Part shown: piece by piece, positions 41,541-50,217 of the stretch
Layout: every line of letters starts with the position of its first letter
Position numbering within the stretch: position 1 is the first letter of the stretch
Assembly: GCA_017303635.1 (NCBI GenBank)
Contig: JAFLCG010000007.1
Location: 1-64,000, forward strand
DNA: 64,000 bases
DNA from: Anaerolineae bacterium
GTDB lineage: Bacteria > Chloroflexota > Anaerolineae > Aggregatilineales > Phototrophicaceae
Direction: 5' to 3'
The notes under the pieces: generated by a model
Told to the model about the DNA's origin: nothing
Seen by the model: only the letters and a program-made list of their open reading frames with translations
Databases searched by the model: none
Made by a program: the position numbers and the translations under genes

Positions 41541-42767
41541 TCAGACGGACACACCCACGACATAGCCGCTAGACCAGGCCCACTGGAAGTTATACCCGCC
41601 GATACGCCCGTCTACATCACAGATCTCGCCACAGACATAGAGGCCGGGGCACAGACGCGATTCCATCGTTTCCAGGCGTATATCGGTCAAGGGAATGCCG
41701 CCCGCCGTCACTTCGGCATAGGTGTACCCACGATCCCCGGTGATGGGCAGCGGCAGCGCCGTCACAGTTTCCACCAGTGCTTTGCGGGCCGGGCGGCTGA
41801 GTTGGTCGCAGGCGGTAGTCGGTTCGATCCCGGCAGCTTCGCAGAGCGCTCGCGCCAGACGCTCCGGCAGCCAGCGTCCGAGAAAGCGCCCCGCCGACAC
41901 ACGGCCCGCAGCCAACAGCCCCGCCTCAAAAGAGTCGCTGGTCTGTTCGGGCAGCCAGTTCATCAGCAGTCGAGTCCCGGTGGGGTCATCCAGCTTCGCA
42001 TCCAGATAGTAGCGGCTGATATCCAGCACCGAAGGGCCAGACAGTCCGAAGTGGGTACAGAGAGTCGAATTGGTGAAGCTGGCGAGGCATTTACCAGCCC
42101 CGGAGCGCACCTTGAAACCTGCTTGCAGCGTGATCCCACTCAAGGCACAGATGAAGTGGTCACGCGGCAGAGTCAGCGGCACCAGCGCGGGGAAGATGCG
42201 GTCGGTCAGGCGGTGCCCGAGCGAACGGGCCAATTCATAACCACCCCCATCCGAGCCGCTTTTGGGCAGGGCGCGTCCACCCGTCGCCAGGACGAGTTTG
42301 GGGGCGCGGGCACTGCCCCACTCTCCACTTACCCGAAAGCCATCGGCAGCTCGTTCGACCTGGGTCACCCGCGCCGGGTGCTGAATCACGGCACCTACTT
42401 CACGGGCGGCCTGCAGCAGCGCCTCGAGGACGGTATGGGCATCATCGGTTACGGGAAAGAGTTTGCCCGTGTCCTCGCGCTTGAGGTCAACACCGAGCTC
42501 GCGGAAGAAGGCGACCGTTTCCGGCACATCAAAGCGGCGGAGCACCTTTTTGATGGCATTGCGGGAGGAACCGGCGTAGGCTTCCGCGCTGACTTCATCG
42601 TGGGTGACATTGCAGCGACCACCCCCGGCGACGAGGATTTTCGCGCCGAGCTTGGCAGCGCCATCCAGCACGAGGATGCGGCGATTGGGATGGGTTCGAC
42701 CAGCGATGATGGCGGTCATCAATCCGGCAGCACCGGCCCCGATGATGAGTATGTCAGCTTCAGTCAT
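41541..42767 (-). CDS. HI0933-family NAD(P)/FAD-dependent oxidoreductase
   Basis: 408 aa. N-terminal FAD-binding 'DILIIGAGAAGLMTAIIAG' and 'AKLGAKILVAGGGRCNVTHDE', and the family's C-terminal 'GGIPLTDIRLETMESRLCPGLYVCGEICDVDGRIGGYNFQWAWSSG'. Members are flavoproteins of poorly defined substrate (aminoacetone oxidase activity reported for some). Starts at ATG 42767. Confidence 0.93.
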   Translation of the reverse strand: MTEADILIIGAGAAGLMTAIIAGRTHPNRRILVLDGAAKLGAKILVAGGGRCNVTHDEVSAEAYAGSSRNAIKKVLRRFDVPETVAFFRELGVDLKREDTGKLFPVTDDAHTVLEALLQAAREVGAVIQHPARVTQVERAADGFRVSGEWGSARAPKLVLATGGRALPKSGSDGGGYELARSLGHRLTDRIFPALVPLTLPRDHFICALSGITLQAGFKVRSGAGKCLASFTNSTLCTHFGLSGPSVLDISRYYLDAKLDDPTGTRLLMNWLPEQTSDSFEAGLLAAGRVSAGRFLGRWLPERLARALCEAAGIEPTTACDQLSRPARKALVETVTALPLPITGDRGYTYAEVTAGGIPLTDIRLETMESRLCPGLYVCGEICDVDGRIGGYNFQWAWSSGYVVGVSV

Positions 42768-42780
42768 GGAAGACTTTCAA

Positions 42781-42905
42781 CACAGAGGCGCAAAGGACGC
42801 CAAAACAAGACAGAGAGCGGATTTTACTGCAGAGGAGCAGAGAATACAGAGAAGCAGAGGAAGATTCAATGCAAAGCGGCAAAGGAGCAAAGACGCAAAG
42901 CTGTT
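42781..42905. repeat. Degenerate purine-rich repeats (ACAGAG / GCAAAG units)
   Basis: Irregular repeats of CACAGAGGCGCAAAG, GCAGAGGAGCAGAGAA, AGAAGCAGAGG and GCAAAGGAGCAAAGACGCAAAG upstream of the flavoprotein gene. No gene is seen here. Confidence 0.55.
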
Positions 42906-42961
42906 TGGGTATTCAAGCAAGTGCGACCCACTCATCTATACTCTGCACGCAGTACCCCTCA

Positions 42962-43228
42962 CTAATCTTCGTCGGTTTCGCCGTCGATGATGTCGTAGAC
43001 GGCATCGAGCAGGTCGTCCGCGCGACCGAGCGCATCGAGCGCGGCTTCATCCTGCGAGTGCATGAGTTGGGCAGCCGCTTCCAGCAATTCAACCGCGGCC
43101 TGGGTGACCAGGGTCGCTACATCCTGATAGTCGTGCGGGGCGAGCAGGTCATCAATGACGGCGCGGGCCTCGGTGGTAGAGCGTTGCGCTTGCTGGAGCA
43201 GTTCGATGGCGCGGGTGGAGGTGTTCAT
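42962..43228 (-). CDS. Small hypothetical helical protein
   Basis: 88 aa, acidic, predicted helical hairpins ('AIELLQQAQRSTTEARAVIDDLL', 'AAVELLEAAAQLMHSQDEAALDALGRADDLLDAVYDII'). No family recognised. The ATG at 43228 (MNTSTRAIELLQQ) is a reasonable start with AAAGG upstream. The same frame stays open back through the family D repeat to 43531, so a 189-residue fusion product is formally possible. Confidence 0.55.
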   Translation of the reverse strand: MNTSTRAIELLQQAQRSTTEARAVIDDLLAPHDYQDVATLVTQAAVELLEAAAQLMHSQDEAALDALGRADDLLDAVYDIIDGETDED

Positions 43229-43304
43229 CAGGGCAGCCTTTGAATCTGGGATAAGGCTGGCATTGTAGCGCGAAATGCCTGTCATTCCAGCCGCCAACTT
43301 GTCC

Positions 43305-43476
43305 AGCGGGAAGACGGGAGCGTGGCGCTGCGTAGTGACATGAGCGCCAAGCTCGACAGCGGGAAGCTGGGCGGGAGCCACCAAGCTTTGTCGTTGTCGG
43401 CGGGAAGACGGGAGGATGCCACCACCCGCCAAGGTCAGCAAAGACATGGCGGGGAGACGGGAGCGTACCGCCAGAG
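43305..43476 (-). repeat. Family D repeat, copy 2 (~171 bp)
   Basis: Homologous to 15377-15547 over its whole length. On the minus strand it encodes 'MSLLTLAGGGILPSSRRQR' and then '...PAVELGAHVTTQRHAPVFPL', aligning with copy 1 residue for residue over 51 positions without gaps. Fused in frame to the small gene at 42962-43228. Confidence 0.75.
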
Positions 43477-43564
43477 TGGTCGTCAAGGTGACCAGATGCG
43501 GTAATTGGAGGGCAGGGATACGTGTTATCATGAGGCTACTTTAGCACAGATTAGCCGTCAAAAT

Positions 43565-43585
43565 CGGAACATTTGTTTCGATTTT
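43565..43585. promoter_or_regulatory. Conserved GGAACATTTGTTTCG box upstream of family D copy 2
   Basis: Identical over 21 bp to 15691-15711 and in the same position relative to the family D unit. On the minus strand TGTGCTAAAGT follows, resembling an extended -10 element; copy 1 has CGTGCTACACT at that point. Confidence 0.4.
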
Positions 43586-43595
43586 TTAGGACTTT

Positions 43596-43836
43596 AGGAC
43601 TTACGCAGAGGCGGTAGAAATCCAGCGGGCGCACAGCCGTGCGCCCCTACAAAAGGCACTGTTTTGCGTAAGCAATCACGGGCGGATATACGGCGAAGAC
43701 GCCTAATCCGCCCCTACGCAATTCGGCGTTTTGCGTAAGTCCTGTTTTTGTCCAATGGAACTTACACAGTCGAGGGTGAAATTGCCTCGGACGCGCCGTT
43801 GCGCGTCCCTACAGAAGACAGGTTTTTGCGTAAGTC
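43596..43836. repeat. Cluster of three nested family B/A elements
   Basis: AGGACTTACGCA (43596-43607) and TGCGTAAG (43665-43672) enclose a family A hairpin (43627-43650). A second hairpin (43680-43717) lies between TGCGTAAG and TTGCGTAAGTCC (43731-43742). GGAACTTACACA (near 43757) and TTGCGTAAGTC (43826-43836) enclose a third hairpin (43789-43812). The three hairpin cores differ in sequence but all end CCTAC. No gene lies between 43229 and 43870. Confidence 0.75.
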
Positions 43837-43870
43837 GTATTAAAGAAAGCACCAGCCAAAGGATGCCCAC

Positions 43871-45205
43871 ATGGCGCTGCCGCGTTTGAACATTCATCCT
43901 GACGGGCATTTTCTGGTCACAGAAACAGGGGAACCGTTCTTCTGGCTGGGGGATACCGCCTGGACGATCTTCCACCGCCTGAACCGCGAGGAGATCATCG
44001 ACCTGTACGCCAACCGCCAGCAGAAGGGATTCAACGTCATCCAGGTGATGACGCTGATCGAGCAGGACGGCCTGAACACACCGAACATCTATGGCGAGCG
44101 CCCGCTGATCGACAACGATCCGACCCACCCGAACGAAGCCTACTTCCGCAGGTTGGATGAGTATCTGACGCTGGCGGAACAGCACGGGTTGTACGTCTGC
44201 ATGTTGCCGACCTGGGCGGATAAAGTCACGCCGGATTGGGGGATTGGCCCGGTGATCTTCAACCCGGCGAACGCGGAGGTTTACGGACGGTGGCTGGCAG
44301 AACGCTGGGGCGGACGCACTAACCTGATCTGGTGCCTGGGCGGTGACCGTCCCCCGACCAAAGGCGCGGCGGATTGGCGACCAATCTGGCGCGGGATGGC
44401 AGCGGGCATTCGCTCGGTGCTGGGGGCGGAGGCGCTGCTGACGTATCACTGCGACGGCGGACTGGAATCGCCCTCGACCATCCACGCGGAAAGCTGGTCG
44501 GACTTCGTGATGACTCAGTCGGGCCACTGGGCGCGGGAGACGGCGGGCTGGAACTGGATCGACACGCTGTATCATCTCAGCCCGGCCAAGCCGGTGCTGG
44601 ATGCCGAACCGAATTACGAGGATCATCCGGCGGCCCCGTGGCCGACCTGGGACCCGGAAAACGGCTACTTCCGCGATTACGAGGTGCGGAAGCAGACCTA
44701 CCGGACGGTCTTCGCGGGCGGGGCGGGCGTGACCTACGGGCATCACTCGATCTGGCAGTCGTGGAGCGAACGCTACGAGGCGATCAATTATCCCCAGTTC
44801 ACCTGGCGAGAGGCGCTGGATCGACCGGGGGCGTGGCAGATGATCCACCTGCGCCGGTTGATCGAGTCCCGCCCGATGCTGACGCGCATCCCCGACCAGA
44901 GTCTGCTCGGCACGGTGCAGACCGGACGCGGCGAGCATCAACGCGCCTGCCGGGATGCCGAGGGGAGGTATGCCCTGCTCTACCTGCCGGGGTTTCAGTC
45001 GGTCGAAGTGAACTGCGCGGCACTCCGCGGGGAGACTCTGCGGGCGTGGTGGTACAACCCGCGCACCGAGGCGGCCTCTTTGATTGGGGAGTTCCCGCAC
45101 GCGCCGCGCCTGCGCTTCACCACGCCGGTCGATGGCCCGGACTGGGTGCTGGTATTGGACGATGCAGCGGTGGAGTTTGGCGTGCCGGGGGTGGTGGGGA
45201 CGTGA
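43871..45205 (+). CDS. DUF4038-type glycoside hydrolase (GH140/apiosidase-like)
   Basis: 444 aa, no signal peptide. DUF4038 barrel: 'LNIHPDGHFLVTETGEPFFWLGDTAWTIFHRLNREE', 'WLAERWGGRTNLIWCLGGDRP' and 'KPVLDAEPNYEDHP' (acidic catalytic candidates), then 'GGAGVTYGHHSIWQSW' and a C-terminal beta-sandwich ('YALLYLPGFQSVEVNCAALRGETLRAWWYNPR'), the usual companion domain. Predicted to remove apiose or related sugars from pectin-like glycans. AAAGGATG precedes the ATG. A heptad array starts inside its stop codon. Confidence 0.88.
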   Translation: MALPRLNIHPDGHFLVTETGEPFFWLGDTAWTIFHRLNREEIIDLYANRQQKGFNVIQVMTLIEQDGLNTPNIYGERPLIDNDPTHPNEAYFRRLDEYLTLAEQHGLYVCMLPTWADKVTPDWGIGPVIFNPANAEVYGRWLAERWGGRTNLIWCLGGDRPPTKGAADWRPIWRGMAAGIRSVLGAEALLTYHCDGGLESPSTIHAESWSDFVMTQSGHWARETAGWNWIDTLYHLSPAKPVLDAEPNYEDHPAAPWPTWDPENGYFRDYEVRKQTYRTVFAGGAGVTYGHHSIWQSWSERYEAINYPQFTWREALDRPGAWQMIHLRRLIESRPMLTRIPDQSLLGTVQTGRGEHQRACRDAEGRYALLYLPGFQSVEVNCAALRGETLRAWWYNPRTEAASLIGEFPHAPRLRFTTPVDGPDWVLVLDDAAVEFGVPGVVGT

Positions 45206-45285
45206 CTAGTGACTAGTGACTAGTGACTAGTGACTAGTGACTAGTGGCTGGTGGCTGGTGGCTGGTGGCTGGTGGCTGGTGGCTG
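45202..45285. repeat. Perfect heptamer array: GTGACTA x6 then GTGGCTG x6
   Basis: GTGACTA is repeated six times (45202-45243), then GTGGCTG six times (45244-45285), in continuous 7-nt register. The array begins over the TGA stop (45203-45205) of the preceding gene. It is the least degraded array of family E. Confidence 0.95.
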
Positions 45286-45319
45286 GTGAAGCGATTGTAA
45301 AGTAGAAGGATGAAAGCCA

Positions 45320-47065
45320 GTGAAACGTGTTCTAGCACTCTTTAGCGTTGTTGCTGCTATCGTGTTCGTCCTCGTTCCAGCAGGAGCACAAACACCGAAC
45401 CTACAACCCGACTATCAGCTCCGCATACTGACTATCGACGATATGATTGCTGAGGTGCTACCAGTTATTCGTGCCGTAAAATCAGACCAGGCCTATGATG
45501 TCGTTCAAGCGTTGGAAGCTGAGTTTCTCGCTCGCTACGCCGATACTGCTACCTACATGCAACTCACAAGAGCCGTCTATCAATTGGCAGAACCCGTTGT
45601 TATCACGTCGTTTTCCGGGTGTTGCATCGCCGGAATAGATGAGAATCCGTGGATGGCACGAATCGCACAACGTTGGTTAATCGAGAATCAGACTCAATTG
45701 GAAGCAGGCCAAGTATTTGGAGAGTATCCATTTCGTATCACACCTGAACCCTTCGATTTCGACGGTGATGGGCAATCTGAATGGATTCTCGATATTGAAT
45801 GGCGCGAAGAAACGGAGCGTTATCGCAACTACTCAACAGCAGTAGAAGTTGGGGATAGCTATCAGGTTCACCCTGTTCCGGTTCCCTATCTCGAAACGCG
45901 ACCTGGGCAAGAGCGGATAAACCAGGGACTACGCGACATCAACAGCGATGCGGCGATTGATTGGGTGTTTGTTATCGCACGGCCTGCACCAGGCTGGGGC
46001 ATGAGCACCAACGAAAGCTATAACGTGGTCACGTGGCGCGGTGACCGTATGGAACGCCTTTATGCGGGATATGGCAAGCCCATGAACATTGATGACGATC
46101 CCGCAATGGAATTCGTCGACACGTGGGACCAGACCGATAACTGGATGTGCGGGCAAGTGACAAGACAGATTGATGATTGGAATGGTTCGGCTTATGTTCG
46201 TGTCGCAGATCAAGTCATCCCTAATAACGACTGCACCGCACGCCGCGCTGAAGAAGCCATGTGGACGGGTGATTTCGAGACGGCAGCAAACTTGTATACA
46301 GTCTACATAAATACATGGCAAAGCGCATTTGAGGAATACGCAGCTTGTGTTGGTACATGCTACAACAGCCTTTCAATAGAACTCTACCGTTACTTTATTG
46401 GCAGGCGGATCATAGCTTACGCACTTATGGGTGATGTTAACCGCGTCGAAGCGCTCTTGAATGAGGCGTCGGCAGATACAGAAATTGCCAGACGGATACG
46501 TTACGGTTTTGTTCAAGCACTATTGGATGCAAACAGTCCAGACATAGAGCCACTCTGTCAGGCTGCCTACGTTTATTTTGCCGAATCATTCCGTGGAGCA
46601 TCTGACAATTACGGCCAGCCCATCGCATTCCTGCCTGGCGAGATACGTGGCGGCGTGAATGACAGCACTGATCCACTGCGCGGCTATCGCGTCAATCCCG
46701 TTAAGGCGGGTTGCGATATCGCGCTCTTCAGCGGCGCGCCCACCCCAACGCCAACCTTAACTCCCACGCCCTGGCCGACTTACCCACCTCCGACGCCAGA
46801 TACCCGTTCACAAACCGAGCGATGGGTTGAAAATCGCTACTATGCAGGCTTGTTTAATGCAGGTGATTATGCAGCCATACTCACGCTTACAGCGGATGCC
46901 CAAGTGGAAGACGAGACACAGCATGAGGCGATTTACTGGCGCGCGCTCACGCTGGAGGTGTCCGGGCAGACTCAAGCGGCGCTGGATACCTATATTGCAC
47001 TTTTCCTGAATGCACCCGGTTCATGGTGGGGATGGTTGGCAGGAATGCACCTCAGTCGGGGTTGA
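45320..47065 (+). CDS. Secreted protein with FG-GAP-like segment and Pro/Thr linker
   Basis: 581 aa, GTG start at 45320 after AGAAGGATG. Signal peptide 1-24 ('LALFSVVAAIVFVLVPAGAQ'). Middle part has an FG-GAP-like Ca-binding motif ('FDFDGDGQSEWILDIEW') and a related 'INSDAAIDWVFVIA'. A Pro/Thr linker ('APTPTPTLTPTPWPTYPPPT') separates a short C-terminal TPR-like domain. No catalytic motif seen. Lower G+C than its neighbours, so possibly acquired. Confidence 0.7.
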   Translation: MKRVLALFSVVAAIVFVLVPAGAQTPNLQPDYQLRILTIDDMIAEVLPVIRAVKSDQAYDVVQALEAEFLARYADTATYMQLTRAVYQLAEPVVITSFSGCCIAGIDENPWMARIAQRWLIENQTQLEAGQVFGEYPFRITPEPFDFDGDGQSEWILDIEWREETERYRNYSTAVEVGDSYQVHPVPVPYLETRPGQERINQGLRDINSDAAIDWVFVIARPAPGWGMSTNESYNVVTWRGDRMERLYAGYGKPMNIDDDPAMEFVDTWDQTDNWMCGQVTRQIDDWNGSAYVRVADQVIPNNDCTARRAEEAMWTGDFETAANLYTVYINTWQSAFEEYAACVGTCYNSLSIELYRYFIGRRIIAYALMGDVNRVEALLNEASADTEIARRIRYGFVQALLDANSPDIEPLCQAAYVYFAESFRGASDNYGQPIAFLPGEIRGGVNDSTDPLRGYRVNPVKAGCDIALFSGAPTPTPTLTPTPWPTYPPPTPDTRSQTERWVENRYYAGLFNAGDYAAILTLTADAQVEDETQHEAIYWRALTLEVSGQTQAALDTYIALFLNAPGSWWGWLAGMHLSRG

Positions 47066-47101
47066 TACACATTTCAGTATGTAGGCAGTCAACCAACAAG
47101 C

Positions 47102-47139
47102 GGGAGGACATACGCGCTGGCGCGCTAGTCCTCCCCTAC
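47102..47139. repeat. Family A hairpin with different, still paired stem
   Basis: GGGAGGAC ... GTCCTCCC outer arms and CGCGC/GCGCG inner arms, ending CTAC, 38 bp. Same layout as the GGGCGGAT/ATCCGCCC copies but with compensating changes in both arms. Confidence 0.8.
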
Positions 47140-47149
47140 TACATTCCTT

Positions 47150-47198
47150 ACCTGAAACCTGCCACCAGTAACCAGAAACCTACTTGCTTCTTGCTTCT
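47150..47198 (-). repeat. Seven-base-period array downstream of gcvPB
   Basis: On the plus strand: ACCTGAA, ACCTGCC, ACCAGTA, ACCAGAA, ACCTACT, TGCTTCT, TGCTTCT. On the coding strand of gcvPB it begins 6 bases after the stop codon. Confidence 0.7.
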
Positions 47199-47204
47199 AT
47201 CCCC

Positions 47205-48839
47205 TTACTCCGCCCACTCCGGGATGGGACGGCAGCAGAGGACGAGTTCCTTGGCAGCGCGTTTCTCATCCAACCGGGTGACGGGCGCGGTGCGCGGGGC
47301 CGTCCGCAGCAGGTCGGGGTCGGACTTGGCTTCGGCGGCGATCTGCTTCATGGCGCTGATGAAGGTATCCAGCGTGGCCTTGTCCTCGGTCTCGGTCGGC
47401 TCGATCATGAGGGCTTCCGGCACGATCAGCGGGAAGTAGTTGGTCGGCGGATGGAAGCCGTAGTCCATCAGGCGCTTGGAAATATCCAGCGCGTGGATAT
47501 CCGGCACATCTTCCCAGTGGCCTTCCAGCACGAACTCATGCCCGCAGTAGCGGTTGTGCGGGATGGTGTACTCACCCTGTAGATTCACACGGATGTAGTT
47601 GGCATTGAGGACGGCGTGGCGGGTGATGTTCTGGATGCCCGAAGCGCCGTGAATGCGGATGTAGGTATAGGCGCGGACGTGCATCCCGAAGTTGCCGTGG
47701 AAGGCTTTCAAGCGCCCAATGGACTTCTCCGGCATGACGAGGCCGTAAAGCGGCGCATCCTCTGGCGTGGCGGCTTCTTCGATGATGGCGGCAATCGGGC
47801 CGGGCAGATAGGGTGCCAGCTTCTCATTGACACCGACCGGGCCGCTGCCGGGACCACCGCCACCGTGCGGGGTGGAGAAGGTCTTGTGCAGGTTATAGTG
47901 CATGACGTCAAAGCCGAGTTCGCCCGGTTTGACCACGCCCATCAGCGCGTTCATGTTCGCGCCGTCCATGTACATCAGGCCGCCGCAGTCGTGGACAAGC
48001 TGGATCACTTCCAGAATGTGCGCTTCAAACAGACCGAGCGTGTTGGGGACGGTGATCATCATCCCGGCGACGGTGTCATCACAGGCGGCCCGCAAGGCTT
48101 CCAGATCGACGTTGCCGTCGACATCTGCGGGGAGTTCGACCGCGGTGAACCCGGCCATGGTGACGGTCGCCGGATTGGTGCCGTGGGCGCTGTTCGGGAT
48201 GAGGATTTTGGTGCGCTTGGTATCGCCCCGTTCGAGATGATACTTGCGGATCATCAGGATACCGGCGAACTCGCCCTGGGCACCGGCTGCCGGGGCGATG
48301 CTGACATGCCTGAAGCCGCTGATCTCCCCCAGCCAGCCCTGCAACTGGTGCATAAGCGCCAGCGCACCCTGGGCCCCTTCGTCATCGGTCAGCGGGTGGA
48401 GGTGGGCGAATCCGGGCAAGCGAGCGGTATCTTCATTGAGCTTGGGGTTGTACTTCATGGTGCACGACCCCAGCGGATAGAAGCCCTTATCAATGGCAAA
48501 GTTCAATTGACTGAGCTTGACGAAGTGACGCACCACCTGTAACTCGCTCACTTCCGGCAGGTCGAGGTCGCCGCGCAGCAGGTCTTTGGGCAGATCGGCT
48601 TCCGGCACATCGAGCGCGGGCAGCAGCACACCCACCCGACCCGGTGAGCCGAGGTCGTAGATCAATGGCTCCAACACCTGTGGGGCCGGTGCCTTGGCGG
48701 GCAAGGTCGCATCCGTGCTGGACGCGGCGGGCGGTACTTCGACTGCCGGTTCGGTCGGTGATTCGACGACCGTGGTCGCTGCGCCGTTGGTCGCATCGGC
48801 AGGGAGGGTCGCGGTAGGTTTCTTGTTCTTCTTCGACAT
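47205..48839 (-). CDS. gcvPB: Glycine dehydrogenase (decarboxylating) subunit 2
   Basis: 544 aa. P-protein beta subunit of the glycine cleavage system, decarboxylating glycine onto the lipoyl arm of GcvH. The PLP-binding Lys is in 'MHYNLHKTFSTPHGGGGPGSGPVG'; 'ANMNALMGVVKPGELGFDV' and 'NYFPLIVPEALMIEPTETE' are typical. About 50-55 extra N-terminal residues, rich in Ala/Pro/Thr, precede the conserved start; no signal peptide is evident. It follows gcvPA by 10 bp. Confidence 0.97.
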   Translation of the reverse strand: MSKKNKKPTATLPADATNGAATTVVESPTEPAVEVPPAASSTDATLPAKAPAPQVLEPLIYDLGSPGRVGVLLPALDVPEADLPKDLLRGDLDLPEVSELQVVRHFVKLSQLNFAIDKGFYPLGSCTMKYNPKLNEDTARLPGFAHLHPLTDDEGAQGALALMHQLQGWLGEISGFRHVSIAPAAGAQGEFAGILMIRKYHLERGDTKRTKILIPNSAHGTNPATVTMAGFTAVELPADVDGNVDLEALRAACDDTVAGMMITVPNTLGLFEAHILEVIQLVHDCGGLMYMDGANMNALMGVVKPGELGFDVMHYNLHKTFSTPHGGGGPGSGPVGVNEKLAPYLPGPIAAIIEEAATPEDAPLYGLVMPEKSIGRLKAFHGNFGMHVRAYTYIRIHGASGIQNITRHAVLNANYIRVNLQGEYTIPHNRYCGHEFVLEGHWEDVPDIHALDISKRLMDYGFHPPTNYFPLIVPEALMIEPTETEDKATLDTFISAMKQIAAEAKSDPDLLRTAPRTAPVTRLDEKRAAKELVLCCRPIPEWAE

Positions 48840-48849
48840 GGCAATCCCT

Positions 48850-50181
48850 TTAAACCTGTTTCAGCGCCTCAACCAGCGCGTCGATTTCGTCTTTACTGTT
48901 CACTTCAGTGACCGCTAGCAGCATGTGATCGGTCATGCCGGGGTAATCGGCACCCAGATCCACGCCGCCGATGATGCCGCGTTCGATCAGGGCCTGGTTG
49001 ACCTCGCTGACCGGCTTCGGACACTTGACCACAAACTCGTGGAAGAACGGCTTGCTCATATCCACGCTGTAACCCGGCAGGGCATCGATCTGCGCGGCGG
49101 CGTAGTGGGCTTTGTGGTAGCAGAGTTCCGCCACTTTGCGTAAACCGTGCTTACCCATCAGCGACAGGTAGATACAGGCCGCCAGCGCCATCAACCCCTG
49201 ATTGGTGCAGATGTTGCTGCTGGCTTTATCGCGCCGGATGTCCTGCTCACGCGGGCGGAGGGTCATGACATAGGCTTTGCGGCCCTGGGTATCGACCGTC
49301 TCGCCGACGATGCGCCCGGCAATTTTACGAACGTACTCGGTGCGGCAGGCGAAGAAACCGAGGTATGGTCCACCGAAGCTCAGCGGAATGCCGAGCGGCT
49401 GCCCTTCCCCGACGACTATATCCGCACCCAGTTCACCGGGGGATTTGAACAGGGCCAGCGCGGTCGGGTTGACCACCATGACCAGCAGCGCCCCGACCTC
49501 GTGGACTTTCTCCGCCAGTTTGGCGAGGTCTTCGATCTGCCCGAAGTAATTCGGATACTGGATGGCGAGCATGGCGGTGTTTTCATCGAGCATGTCGATG
49601 AGGTCGCTCAGGTCAGCGCGGCCTTTATCGCCCACGATCTTGATATCCCGCCCCTGATGGTAGGTGCGCGTAACTTCCCGGTACATGGGATGGATGCCGG
49701 GGCTGAGGATGACTTTCTTACGTTTACCCCGGCCGACCTCATAGGCCACCGTGACAGCCTCTGCCAGGCTGGTCGCGCCATCGTAATGGCTGGCATTGGC
49801 AGCATCCATGCCGGTCAGCGCACAGAGCATACTCTGATACTCGAAGGTGGCTTGCAGCGTGCCCTGGCTCAACTCCGGCTGATAGGGGGTATAGGCCGTG
49901 TAGAACTCGCCCCGCAGCAGCAGGTGATTGATCGCGGACGGGCTGAAGTGATGATAAGCCCCGGCCCCCCGGAAGATGGCAAACTCTCCAGCGTGTTCGT
50001 TAGCCTCGGCAAAGGCCTGTAACTCCGAGGACACTTCCATCTCACTCAGCGGCGCGGGGAGATTCAGCCGTGGGAAGCGGTGACTGGAGGGCACGGCTTC
50101 AAATAAATCTTCAATGGTGGTCACGCCAATGGCGGCCAGCATCTGCTGGCGTTCGAGATCGGTATGCGGGATATAACTCAT
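48850..50181 (-). CDS. gcvPA: Glycine dehydrogenase (decarboxylating) subunit 1
   Basis: 443 aa. P-protein alpha subunit, partner of GcvPB. Start 'MSYIPHTDLERQQMLAAIG' and 'FRGAGAYHHFSPSAINHLLLRGEFYTAYTPYQPELSQGTLQ' are diagnostic, as is 'DKASSNICTNQGLMALAA'. It lies 179 bp after gcvH, that gap being filled by family A and C repeats. Confidence 0.98.
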   Translation of the reverse strand: MSYIPHTDLERQQMLAAIGVTTIEDLFEAVPSSHRFPRLNLPAPLSEMEVSSELQAFAEANEHAGEFAIFRGAGAYHHFSPSAINHLLLRGEFYTAYTPYQPELSQGTLQATFEYQSMLCALTGMDAANASHYDGATSLAEAVTVAYEVGRGKRKKVILSPGIHPMYREVTRTYHQGRDIKIVGDKGRADLSDLIDMLDENTAMLAIQYPNYFGQIEDLAKLAEKVHEVGALLVMVVNPTALALFKSPGELGADIVVGEGQPLGIPLSFGGPYLGFFACRTEYVRKIAGRIVGETVDTQGRKAYVMTLRPREQDIRRDKASSNICTNQGLMALAACIYLSLMGKHGLRKVAELCYHKAHYAAAQIDALPGYSVDMSKPFFHEFVVKCPKPVSEVNQALIERGIIGGVDLGADYPGMTDHMLLAVTEVNSKDEIDALVEALKQV

Positions 50182-50217
50182 GGTTTACCTTTACAATGTC
50201 ATTTGGTGGTATGCGGC

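Noticed and set aside
43596..43836. Complete insertion sequence
   Set aside because: Inverted ends are present but there is no transposase frame between them; elements are only 70-80 bp.
43703..45100. 465-codon minus-strand frame opposite the GH140-like gene
   Set aside because: Arg/Pro/Gln-rich composition typical of antisense shadows; it also runs through intergenic repeats.
44374..45216. 280-codon plus-strand frame inside the GH140-like gene
   Set aside because: Fully overlaps the real gene in another frame and has low-complexity Gly/Arg/Ala composition.
45202..45285. CRISPR array
   Set aside because: Units are 7 bp in unbroken tandem with no spacers, and no cas genes are near; it is a simple heptamer repeat.
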